In this document: positions 1 through 5,937 of the stretch, in pieces
Position numbering within the stretch: position 1 is the stretch's first letter
Layout: each line of letters opens with the position of its first letter
DNA from: Candidatus Methylomirabilota bacterium
Lineage (GTDB): Bacteria; Methylomirabilota; Methylomirabilia; Methylomirabilales; 2-02-FULL-66-22
DNA length: 6,597 bases
Direction: 5' to 3'
NCBI GenBank assembly: GCA_016208645.1
Contig: JACQXP010000441.1
Location: forward strand, 1-6,597
The notes under the pieces: generated by a model
Seen by the model: the letters and a program-made list of their open reading frames with translations, nothing else
Database searches by the model: none
Told to the model about the DNA's origin: nothing
Program-made: the position numbers and the translations under genes

Positions 1-214
1 CACGGACATGTGGGCCAAGATTGATCGCGAATGGGGGGCGCTGGAGGAAAAGCCGCCCGGGGAGATGAAGCGAGCCCGTGTCGAGGCCATCCCCCTCGGG
101 CGAATCGAGACCCCCGAGGACGTGGCCAACCTGTACGCGTTCCTGGCCTCCGACGAGGCCAGCTACATCACGGGGCAGACCTACAACGTCTGCGGCGGAC
201 TGCAACTGAACTGA
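1..214 (+). CDS. Short-chain dehydrogenase/reductase (SDR), C-terminal fragment
   Basis: This is the last 70 codons of an NAD(P)-dependent oxidoreductase; the reading frame is open from base 2 and ends in TGA at 212-214. The visible part has the classical SDR C-terminal pattern. A substrate-binding-loop region rich in charged residues leads into PLGRIETPEDVANLYAFLASDEASYITGQ as two adjoining segments (PLGRIETPEDVANLY, then AFLASDEASYITGQ), followed by the final strand TYNVCGG. The PxGR..pEdvA segment and the S.YITGQ.y.vdGG ending are hallmarks of classical SDRs such as polyol and 3-oxoacyl reductases. The Rossmann glycine motif and the catalytic Ser-Tyr-Lys lie upstream of the window, so cofactor and substrate cannot be judged. 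The usual Asp before the final GG is Cys here (NVCGG). It sits upstream of a zinc dehydrogenase, a sugar kinase and an aldolase, which suggests a sugar or polyol substrate (inference). The ATG at 8 is internal and not a plausible start. Confidence 0.9.
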   Translation, partial: TDMWAKIDREWGALEEKPPGEMKRARVEAIPLGRIETPEDVANLYAFLASDEASYITGQTYNVCGGLQLN

Positions 215-255
215 CGTTGAACGTTGCAAGGTTTGAACGTGTAAACGTTCCAACG
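215..255. repeat. Heptad-like inverted repeat after the SDR gene
   Basis: Immediately after the SDR stop codon the sequence repeats the words CGTTGAA, CGTTGCA, CGTGTAAA and CGTTCCAA at 7 to 9 nt spacing. The ends are self-complementary: CGTTGAACGTT at 215-225 pairs with AACGTTCCAACG at 244-255, leaving one bulged G. There is no T-run directly after it, so it is not a textbook terminator, although a folding role in transcript ending is possible. The rest of the gap, 256-442, shows no gene or clear promoter. Confidence 0.6.
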
Positions 256-453
256 CGCCGTGAGGCGGGCTGTTGCAGCGCCGGGAGGCGCGGGATATAC
301 TCATGCCCCCGATGCGTGCCGGCGCCGACGGCCACCCACCCCGGCAGCCAGGCGGGCATTCCAGGGGCGGACCGGTCTTTGCGTTCGCGGCAACATGCGG
401 GTAGATCTCGCCACGCCTGACGCGCGGCACCTCGAACTCATCAGGAGGATGTC

Positions 454-1449
454 ATGATCTCAGCCGTTTGGCACGGAATCGAAGACCTGCGAATCGAAGA
501 GCGCCCCATGCCCACGCCGGCTGCCGACGAGGTGGTGGTGAAGGTGCACGCCTGCGGGATCTGCGGCACCGATATCCACATCCTGGAGGGGAAATTCCCG
601 GTCTACGACCCGCCGCGGGTGATCGGCCACGAGTACACCGGGACCGTGGTCGCCGTCGGAAAGGCCGTGACCCACCTGAAGGAAGGGGACGCGGTGGCGG
701 TGGAGCCGGGGCTCTGCTGTGGGAAGTGCTTCTTCTGCCGTGAGGCGAAGGAGAACATGTGCCTCAACCGGTTCCTCCACCCGGGCGGCATGTCGGAGTA
801 CACGTGCGTGAGCGATCGGCTCGTCCACAGGCTGCCCGAGGGGGTCTCCCTGGACGTCGGCGCCCTGGCGGAGCCGCTGGCCTGCTGCCTGCGCGCGGTG
901 GACATGGCGCAGCTCCCGTCCGGCTGCAACGTGCTGGTCCTGGGCGGAGGCGCCGTCGGCCTCCTCACCGCGTCCCTGGCGGCGCACTCCGGCGCGGTCC
1001 AGGTGATGGTCTCGGAGCCCCTGCCGCACCGGCGGAGCGTGGCCAAGGAGATGGGCTTCCTCACGGTGGACCCGAAGACCGAGGATCTCGCCGGCGTCGT
1101 GAAGGCCAGGCTGGGTAGCCACGGGCCGGAGGTGGTCTTCGACTGCGTCGGGCACCCGCGCCTGCTCGAGCAGGCGGTGGAGCTCGTCCAGAAGCGGGGC
1201 ACGGTCCAGGAGGTGGGCGTGGCCGACCCGGCCCTCTCCGCCTCCATCAGCCCGTACCGGCTGTTCGAGAAGGAGCTCACCATCAAGGCCTCCTACATGC
1301 GCCCGTATACCTTTGCCCGGGCCGTCCGCTGGCTCACCGTGTTGAACCTGCGCCCCCTGCTGGGGGTGGAGTTCCACCTGAGCCAGGCCAAGCAGGCCAT
1401 CCACAGCCTGCGCGAGGGCAAGGGCCTCAAGATCCTGGTGAAGCCGTAA
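454..1449 (+). CDS. Zinc-dependent medium-chain alcohol/polyol dehydrogenase
   Basis: This 331-residue cytoplasmic NAD(P)-dependent oxidoreductase belongs to the sorbitol/threonine dehydrogenase branch of the MDR superfamily and probably oxidises a secondary alcohol of a polyol or sugar. The GroES-like catalytic domain comes first. Catalytic-zinc ligands are visible as Cys37 (CGICGTDIH), His59-Glu60 (GHEYTG) and Glu140 (AEPLACC). A structural-zinc lobe is present with Cys89, Cys92, Cys95 and Cys103. The Rossmann domain follows with G164-G-G-A-V-G169, and acidic Glu188 at the end of the second strand favours NAD+ over NADP+ (family knowledge). Length is slightly under the usual 340 to 350. The ATG start is set by AGGAGG at 443-448, five bases upstream, and matches the family N-terminus. 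It lies between the SDR gene and the kinase, so it likely makes the keto-sugar that is phosphorylated next (inference). The substrate is unknown. Confidence 0.93.
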   Translation: MISAVWHGIEDLRIEERPMPTPAADEVVVKVHACGICGTDIHILEGKFPVYDPPRVIGHEYTGTVVAVGKAVTHLKEGDAVAVEPGLCCGKCFFCREAKENMCLNRFLHPGGMSEYTCVSDRLVHRLPEGVSLDVGALAEPLACCLRAVDMAQLPSGCNVLVLGGGAVGLLTASLAAHSGAVQVMVSEPLPHRRSVAKEMGFLTVDPKTEDLAGVVKARLGSHGPEVVFDCVGHPRLLEQAVELVQKRGTVQEVGVADPALSASISPYRLFEKELTIKASYMRPYTFARAVRWLTVLNLRPLLGVEFHLSQAKQAIHSLREGKGLKILVKP

Positions 1450-1453
1450 CGAC

Positions 1454-1533
1454 GAGCTGCGAGCCGAGAGTCGAGAGCCGCGAAGGTCCGTTGGTCGCGG
1501 GCTCGCGGCTCGCGGCTCACAACTCGCGGCTCG
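1454..1533. repeat. 7-nt-period inverted repeat between dehydrogenase and kinase
   Basis: The 89-nt gap after the dehydrogenase stop is almost entirely repeat. The left half carries words of the type CGAGCTG, CGAGCCG and CGAGAGC. The right half carries CTCGCGG-type heptads in register from about 1502 to 1533, with one diverged copy (CTCACAA). GAGCCGCGA at 1475-1483 is the exact reverse complement of TCGCGGCTC at 1503-1511, 1510-1518 and 1524-1532, so several alternative hairpins can form. It lies directly before the kinase start and has no T-run. Confidence 0.65.
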
Positions 1534-1538
1534 AAATC

Positions 1539-3023
1539 GTGGAGACCATCCTCACGTTCGACATCGGGACCAGCGCCTGCAAGGTTTGCCTGTGGGACGC
1601 GCGCGGGACGTTGCTGGCCTCGGCCGACGAGGCCTATCCCACCCACCACCCGCAGCCGGACTGGGCCGAGCAGAATCCCGAGGACTGGTGGCGCGCCGCG
1701 GTGGCGGCGGCCAAACGGTGCCTGGCGACCGGCGATCCCGGTCGCATCGCCGTCCTGGGGCTCTCCTCCCAGCGGGAGGGGGTCGTCCTCATGGGCCGGG
1801 ACGGGAGGCCGCTGGCCCCCTGCATCATCTGGATGGACCGCCGCTGCCGGGATCAGGCGGTGCGCCTGGGCGAGGAGTTCGGCGTTCCATTCCTTCACCA
1901 TCACACGGGCCTGCCGCCCGATCCCAACTACACCGCCTGCAAGCTCCTCTGGCTGCGCGAGCACCAGCCCGAGCTTCTGGATCAGGCGGCGCGGTTCTTC
2001 CAGACCCGCGACTACGTCTACCACCGCCTGACGGGCGCCGAGGTCACCGACCTCACGCTGGCGTCGCGCACCATGATGTTCGACCTCCGCCGCCACGCCT
2101 GGTGGCCGGATATCTTCCGGCGCGTTGGCGTCCGCCCGGACCAGTTCCCCCCGATCCACCGGTCCGACGAGGCGCCCTATCGTCTCTCGCGGCCGGCCGC
2201 GGAGGCGCTGGGGCTGCCCGACGGCATCCCCGTTTCCCTGGGCGCCGGGGATCGGGCCTGCGAGGGGGTCGGCGGCGGCGTCTTCGGCCACCGGGTGATG
2301 GACTCGACCGGGACGGCCAGCAACATCTCCATGACCATTGACCGGCTCCCCGAGGATCTGGGACGCGCTCCCTGCTCCATCCACGCGACGCCCGGCCGGT
2401 GGCTCCTGGAGCTGGGCATCACCACCTCCGCCTCTGTGATGCGGTGGTTCCGCGAGCTGCTCGACCTCCCGCCGGAGGGCCTGGCCACCCTGGAGCACGA
2501 GGCGGCCGCCAGTCCCCGGGGAGCGCGCAACCTCCTGGCGGCCCCGTTCTTCATGGGCGCGCGCTCGGTGCGCTGGAACGCCGATGCCCGCGGGCTCCTC
2601 CTGGGCCTCAGCCTGGGCCACACCCGGGGGGACATCGCCCGCGCCATCATGGAGGGGGTGGGCTACGAGGCCCGGGCCTGCCTGGAAGGGCTCCGGTCCC
2701 TGGCCCTGGGCCCCGGCGAGGTGGTGGCGATGGGCGGCGCTGCCCGGTCCGATCTCTGGATCCAGATCAAGGCGGACATCCTGGCCGTGCCGATCCTGCG
2801 TCCCCGCTACACCGAGGCGGCCTCGCTGGGGGCCGCGCTGCTGGCGGCCCGCTCGGTGGATCTGATTGACGACCTGGATGCAACTGCGCGAGAATGGAAC
2901 CCGATCCAGCAGACGGTCGCGCCGGATCCCGAAGCGGTCGAGTTCTACGCGGGGCGACGCGCCCTGTACGAGGACGTGTACCGGGCCCTGACGCCCCTCT
3001 TCCCGCGTCTGCATGCCCCCTGA
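1539..3023 (+). CDS. FGGY-family carbohydrate kinase (xylulokinase-like)
   Basis: This ATP-dependent sugar kinase of the actin-like ASKHA fold has 494 residues from the GTG at 1539, close to the family norm of about 490 to 500. The FGGY_N domain opens with LTFDIGTSACK, the phosphate-1 loop (Asp8, Gly10, Thr11). A xylulokinase-like HPQPDWAEQNPEDWW segment follows, and GAGDRACEGVGGGVF supplies the likely catalytic base Asp238. The FGGY_C domain shows DSTGTASN (phosphate-2) and AMGGAARSDLWIQI with EAASLGAALLA (adenosine-binding region). Start choice: a TTG at 1491 would add 16 residues encoded by the intergenic repeat. The GTG gives METILTFDIGTS, where such kinases normally begin, although it has no clear Shine-Dalgarno; TTG 1491 has GAAGG at 1482-1486 and cannot be excluded. 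The aldolase-like gene starts 26 nt downstream, so the two are probably co-transcribed. Substrate is probably a ketose made by the upstream dehydrogenases (inference); xylulose versus another pentulose or hexulose cannot be told. Confidence 0.92.
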   Translation: METILTFDIGTSACKVCLWDARGTLLASADEAYPTHHPQPDWAEQNPEDWWRAAVAAAKRCLATGDPGRIAVLGLSSQREGVVLMGRDGRPLAPCIIWMDRRCRDQAVRLGEEFGVPFLHHHTGLPPDPNYTACKLLWLREHQPELLDQAARFFQTRDYVYHRLTGAEVTDLTLASRTMMFDLRRHAWWPDIFRRVGVRPDQFPPIHRSDEAPYRLSRPAAEALGLPDGIPVSLGAGDRACEGVGGGVFGHRVMDSTGTASNISMTIDRLPEDLGRAPCSIHATPGRWLLELGITTSASVMRWFRELLDLPPEGLATLEHEAAASPRGARNLLAAPFFMGARSVRWNADARGLLLGLSLGHTRGDIARAIMEGVGYEARACLEGLRSLALGPGEVVAMGGAARSDLWIQIKADILAVPILRPRYTEAASLGAALLAARSVDLIDDLDATAREWNPIQQTVAPDPEAVEFYAGRRALYEDVYRALTPLFPRLHAP

Positions 3024-3034
3024 CCTGCTGTACC

Positions 3035-3042
3035 GGAAGGAG
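3035..3042 (+). promoter_or_regulatory. Ribosome binding site fixing the aldolase start
   Basis: GGAAGGAG lies seven bases before the ATG at 3050, in the 26-nt gap after the kinase stop. It argues against any of the in-frame starts further upstream, which would overlap the kinase reading frame by up to 130 nt and encode a low-complexity Arg/Gly/Pro-rich leader. Confidence 0.7.
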
Positions 3043-3049
3043 TCGTCCC

Positions 3050-4078
3050 ATGCCTGCCCGCAAGATCGTTCCGAAGCCCTTCGATCCCGTCGCCTTCCTC
3101 CCCCTCGACCTGTACGCCGCCATCACCGACGTGCGGATCGAGCGGCCGGCCATCGTGCAGGAGGAGGCGGAACGGCGCAAGCGCCGCTCCGTCCAGGCGC
3201 CGGACGGCAACCTGGTGATCCTGGCCGCCGACCACCCGGGCCGGAACGTCCTGAACGTGAAGGACGATCCCCTGGGCATGGCGGATCGGCATGCCTACCT
3301 CGCCCGCATCCTCCGCGTCCTGACCTCCCTCGGGATTGACGGGATCATGGGGACACCGGACCTCATCGAGGACCTCTTCATCCTGACCCGGCTGATCAAG
3401 GAGCGGGGTGGGTCGAGTCTCCTGGACGACCGCCTGCTGGTGGGGTGCATGAACCGGGGGGGTCTGCGCGGGACGGCCTTCGAGATGGAGGACACCTTCA
3501 CGGCCTTCACGACGGAGCGGATGCAGGCCCTGCGCATGGACGGGGCCAAGTTCATGTTCCGCCTGGATCCCACCGATCCCGCCTCGGGCCGGACCATCCT
3601 GGCCTGTGCCGACGCGGTGAGCCAGTGCGTCCGCTCCGACCTCACGGCCTTCCTGGAGCCGCTGCCCGTGAAGCGCGTGCGGGGGAAGTACGTCGTGCAG
3701 CGGACGGTCGCGGGCCTGGCCGGCATGGTCAGCATCGCCTCGGCCATGGGGGCCTCGTCGCTGAACACCTGGCTCAAGATCCCCTCGTGCAAGGGGCTGG
3801 AGCAGGTCGCGCGGGCAACCACCCTGCCCATTCTGATCCTGGGCGGCGAGGTGACCGGGGATCCCGTGCCGGTCCTGCAAGACCTCCAGGCGGCCATGCA
3901 GGCGGGGCCCACCATCCGGGGGGCCCTGATCGGACGCAACGTGATCTTCCCCGGTGCCGAGGACCCGCGCGCCATGGCCGCGGCCGTGGCGGCCCTGGTC
4001 CACGACCGGACCGATGTGAACGGGGCGCGGGCGGTTATGGCCGCCGAGCGCGGCAAGGATCCGCGCCTGCTGCCGTAG
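3050..4078 (+). CDS. Cgl0159-type (beta/alpha)8 class I aldolase-like protein
   Basis: This 342-residue protein resembles the Cgl0159 family, named for a Corynebacterium gene that I recall from an inositol-catabolism cluster; it is related to the DeoC/LacD/FbaB class I aldolases. The TIM-barrel order is visible. LVILAADHPGRNV (Asp61, His62, Arg65) is the first strand, and AKFMFRLD (Lys167) sits mid-barrel. NTWLKIPS carries Lys243, my best candidate for the Schiff-base lysine. ILILGGEVTGDP (Gly265-Gly266) and GALIGRNVIFPG (Gly295-Arg-Asn) look like the phosphate-binding strands 7 and 8 of LacD/LsrF/FbaB-type enzymes. A phosphate site fits the product of the kinase just upstream. The inferred reaction is cleavage of a ketose phosphate into dihydroxyacetone phosphate or a related triose plus an aldehyde. 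The exact substrate of this family is, as far as I know, not established. It is the last gene before a strong terminator. Confidence 0.85.
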   Translation: MPARKIVPKPFDPVAFLPLDLYAAITDVRIERPAIVQEEAERRKRRSVQAPDGNLVILAADHPGRNVLNVKDDPLGMADRHAYLARILRVLTSLGIDGIMGTPDLIEDLFILTRLIKERGGSSLLDDRLLVGCMNRGGLRGTAFEMEDTFTAFTTERMQALRMDGAKFMFRLDPTDPASGRTILACADAVSQCVRSDLTAFLEPLPVKRVRGKYVVQRTVAGLAGMVSIASAMGASSLNTWLKIPSCKGLEQVARATTLPILILGGEVTGDPVPVLQDLQAAMQAGPTIRGALIGRNVIFPGAEDPRAMAAAVAALVHDRTDVNGARAVMAAERGKDPRLLP

Positions 4079-4178
4079 AGCAGCCCTCAGCCATCAGCCG
4101 AAAACAGGAGAGCGGCCCGCGCGGGCCGCTCTTTGTCTTTCTGGCTAACGACGAAAGACTGATGGCTACCGGCTGCTC
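4078..4178. repeat. Nested inverted repeat enclosing the operon terminator
   Basis: Outer arms at 4078-4097 (GAGCAGCCCTCAGCCATCAG) and 4159-4178 are reverse complements at 17 of 20 positions, with the three mismatches together in the middle. The left arm is built of CAGCCCT, CAGCCAT and CAGCCGA, an exact 7-nt period. The inner perfect palindrome is the terminator listed separately. The element fills the space between two convergent genes. Confidence 0.7.
4109..4141 (+). terminator. Strong rho-independent terminator after the aldolase gene
   Basis: Positions 4109-4132 are a perfect 24-base palindrome: AGAGCGGCCCGC followed by its exact reverse complement. As RNA it gives a stem of about 10 GC-rich pairs with a CGCG loop, followed by TTTGTCTTT at 4132-4140. 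It lies 31 nt past the aldolase stop, so it ends the plus-strand catabolic transcript. The AAAA at 4101-4104 on the left would read as a U-run in the opposite direction, so it may also stop transcripts from the convergent epimerase-like gene. Confidence 0.88.
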
Positions 4179-4191
4179 TGGGATGGTACAC

Positions 4192-5367
4192 CTACGGCTG
4201 CACGAACACCGGCTTGATGTGCTTCTCCAGCAGGTTCTCCGTTACCAGCCGGCCGATCACATCCGCGTTTGCATCCAGGGCCTGCAGGTAGACGGGCCCC
4301 ATCTCCGCCGCCACCTTGAACCCCACGTGGACCAACTGGCGGAAGTGGCGGTTGTAGGCCGGGTTCTTCTGGTCGTGGCGCAGCACCGCCGCATACTCTG
4401 AACCGGACCATCCCCGCACCGTCTTCGGCTCCGGCAATTTGGCCCGGTCTATGTCAATCACCGCGGCGTACGGCTTGCATAGATCCTCTAACCGGCCGTA
4501 CGCTTTTTCGTAGATCTCCTGCGCCAGCTTGAGCGCGTCGCCACCCGCCATGGCCAGCCCGGCAACCTCTTCCAGCCATGTGGTGCCGGCCGTCTTGAGA
4601 TGCAACCCGGCGTCGTGCTTTCGCACGGCGCGCGCCATTGGCGCGTAGATCGAGAACTTGTCGCTGCCGGAATGCACGCTGAGCTTGAGATTGGCGGGCA
4701 GACCGAATTCCCGGATCGCGAACGCGATCACCGCCAGGTCCTCGTTGAACTCTTTCTCGAACTGGGCGACATCGCCCACGTAATCCACGCCCTTGTTGAA
4801 TCGCCCGGTGAATTTCGGGGCGATCGTCTGCGCCGGAATCTGCTGCTCCGCGACTGCGGCGAGAATAAAGAACAGCTCGACAGGCGTCTGCGGCTTGTCC
4901 GTCTCGTCAATGGACACCTCGGTGATGAACCGGTCCCGGCCCTTGGCAGCCTCGATGTGGCGATAGATCGCGCCGGCTTCCCGGACCGCCAGCAGGTACT
5001 TCCTCGCGATGTCGGCAATGTCCTTTTCGGATATGGCCAGCATCCTGTCAATCCCCGGAATCTTCAGTGCCGTTGCATACCGCCGGTATCGTGCCACGAA
5101 GTCCCGAATCGCTGCTTCCGGGGCGGCCTGCCCCACGAAATCCGCCACGTCGAGCGTGAAGAAATCGAGCGCCTTCACTGCGGCGTCGGCCTCGGCGCGC
5201 ACGCTGTCGGGATGCGAGTGAACGATCAGATGCTCCCGGTTCGACTTGTTCCAGACCGGCGAGATTTCCACCCCCAAGCTCTTGGCCTGGACAAAGGCCC
5301 TGAGCTGCGCCACGCCCTGCCGGGCAAACCGGTCACCGATGCCCATACTGTATTTCGAAAGCATCAT
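4192..5367 (-). CDS. Tagaturonate epimerase (UxaE)-family protein
   Basis: This is a 391-residue cytoplasmic protein. Its sequence resembles the UxaE family, whose characterised Thermotoga member interconverts D-tagaturonate and D-fructuronate and is a metal-dependent TIM-barrel enzyme. Recognisable blocks are the N-terminal KYSMGIGDRFARQG, then HLIVHSHPD (His46, His50, His52), FITEVSIDET (Glu150, Asp154) and TIAPKFTGRFNKGVDYVGD. The strongest family signature is LKLSVHSGSDKFSIY (His232, Ser233, Asp236, Lys237), followed by HLKTAGTTWLEE. Histidines, Asp and Glu in these blocks are candidate metal or acid/base residues (inference). It is shorter than the Thermotoga enzyme as I remember it, so it may act on another ketose or keto-acid. 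Two adjacent ATGs open the gene, with GGGGGAAGG a few bases upstream. It converges on the kinase-aldolase operon and shares its terminator region. Several lines counted by hand are 53 to 63 percent GC, below the kinase gene, which may mean a separate origin. Confidence 0.85.
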   Translation of the reverse strand: MMLSKYSMGIGDRFARQGVAQLRAFVQAKSLGVEISPVWNKSNREHLIVHSHPDSVRAEADAAVKALDFFTLDVADFVGQAAPEAAIRDFVARYRRYATALKIPGIDRMLAISEKDIADIARKYLLAVREAGAIYRHIEAAKGRDRFITEVSIDETDKPQTPVELFFILAAVAEQQIPAQTIAPKFTGRFNKGVDYVGDVAQFEKEFNEDLAVIAFAIREFGLPANLKLSVHSGSDKFSIYAPMARAVRKHDAGLHLKTAGTTWLEEVAGLAMAGGDALKLAQEIYEKAYGRLEDLCKPYAAVIDIDRAKLPEPKTVRGWSGSEYAAVLRHDQKNPAYNRHFRQLVHVGFKVAAEMGPVYLQALDANADVIGRLVTENLLEKHIKPVFVQP

Positions 5368-5727
5368 CGGCCTTCCCCCTTCGGGTGATGAGTACGTAGG
5401 TGGATGAGGGTATTAGGAATTCGCCTTTGGGGCCCTCGTCGAGGGAGACCCCGCTCGCAGCGAGCGCCCCGCGAGTCTCCCCGGGTCCCCTGCGCGGCCG
5501 CGACCCGACCGAGGATGCCGCGGGGCATCTCGCGATGTCAAGGGGAAACCAGTTCTCGCCCGGGCTGGGAAGACTGCAATGGACAAGCCTCGGCGGATTA
5601 TTGGTGTGCCTCAGGGAGTCGGCGGGCGCCTACTCTTCCTTGCCCCTCTTGTCGGCTTGGATGTGTCGGGGTGAGGGCAGTTTGCTCTTCCGTCGCCCCG
5701 GTGCGGGTGCCCAACGACGGCGCATGG
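5368..5727. other. Non-coding gap with palindromes upstream of the epimerase-like gene
   Basis: These 360 bases hold no reading frame that I believe; the long open frames there are GC-rich Arg/Ser/Pro shadows without ribosome binding sites. The left end must contain the promoter of the minus-strand epimerase-like gene. On the minus strand TAATAC (5410-5415) could be a -10 box, but no matching -35 is visible. CCCTCGTCGAGGG at 5433-5445 is a short dyad next to it. The 5443-5481 hairpin and the 5709-5733 box pair are listed separately. From 5482 to 5708 I see nothing specific. Confidence 0.5.
5443..5481. repeat. Two-level inverted repeat hairpin
   Basis: The outer arms GGGAGAC (5443-5449) and GTCTCCC (5475-5481) are perfect complements. 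Inside them CGCTCGC (5452-5458) and GCGAGCG (5460-5466) form a second perfect stem about a single A. There is no T-run on either strand, so it does not look like a terminator. A dispersed palindromic repeat or an operator-like site upstream of the epimerase-like gene are alternatives. Confidence 0.6.
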
Positions 5728-5733
5728 TTAGGC
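5709..5733 (-). repeat. Short inverted repeat with integron attC-like R boxes
   Basis: Read on the minus strand, GCCTAAC (5733-5727) matches the integron attC box RYYYAAC and GTTGGGC (5715-5709) matches GTTRRRY. They pair with one G-T wobble around an 11-base loop. The TAA stop of the DUF2283 gene lies inside the first box, where cassette genes often end. However, the element is only 25 bases long, well below a functional attC, and has no L boxes. It may be a deleted attC remnant or simply a small hairpin at a gene end. Confidence 0.3.
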
Positions 5734-5937
5734 AGCAGAGAAGAGGGCCTCCATGGAGACCTCGATGTCCTTCTTCTGCACAACCTTCGAGGCATCGAGG
5801 ATCTCGATTTCGAGGGGCTGGCCCTTTGTCGAAAGGTGGACGATGACCCCTTCGGCGATGTCTCGGGAATCGGCAGGCTTTCCCTCACGGAGCCGAATGG
5901 TCAGGACATCCGCGTCAGGAGAGTATTTGATCCTCAT
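5728..5937 (-). CDS. DUF2283 domain protein
   Basis: This 69-residue protein consists of one DUF2283 domain, a short family of unknown function. The family pattern is clear: MRIKYSPDADVLTIRLREGK at the N-terminus (Tyr5, Asp8, Asp10), then an acidic turn (DSRDIAEGVIVHLSTKG) and the diagnostic PLEIEILDASKVV near residues 41 to 53. The remaining 16 residues are a charged tail ending in LFSAA. No signal peptide or membrane segment is present. The start has AAGGGGG nine bases upstream. Its ATG overlaps the TGA of a 31-codon upstream ORF (ATGA), which points to translational coupling. DUF2283 genes often sit in small mobile or toxin-antitoxin-like pairs in my recollection, but I assign no function. 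Confidence 0.85.
   Translation of the reverse strand: MRIKYSPDADVLTIRLREGKPADSRDIAEGVIVHLSTKGQPLEIEILDASKVVQKKDIEVSMEALFSAA

Noticed and set aside
460..1404. Long minus-strand open frame (314 codons) opposite the dehydrogenase
   Set aside because: High GC leaves antisense frames open; the product is His/Arg/Val-rich without family motifs, while the plus strand encodes a clear zinc dehydrogenase.
1293..3014. 573-codon minus-strand frame opposite the kinase
   Set aside because: It is the longest frame in the window but is a GC shadow: low-complexity Arg/Gly/Pro/Ala composition and no recognisable domain, while the opposite strand has all FGGY motifs.
2894..3049. N-terminal extension of the aldolase frame into the kinase gene
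   Set aside because: The extra residues are an Arg/Gly/Pro-rich shadow of the kinase, and GGAAGGAG precedes the internal ATG at 3050.
4600..5388. 262-codon plus-strand frame opposite the epimerase-like gene
   Set aside because: Antisense shadow; the minus strand carries the VHSGSDKFS signature and a proper start with ribosome binding site.
5410..5438. Possible promoter of the epimerase-like gene (TAATAC on the minus strand)
   Set aside because: The hexamer at the expected -35 position reads CGAGGG, far from TTGACA, so one AT-rich hexamer is not enough.
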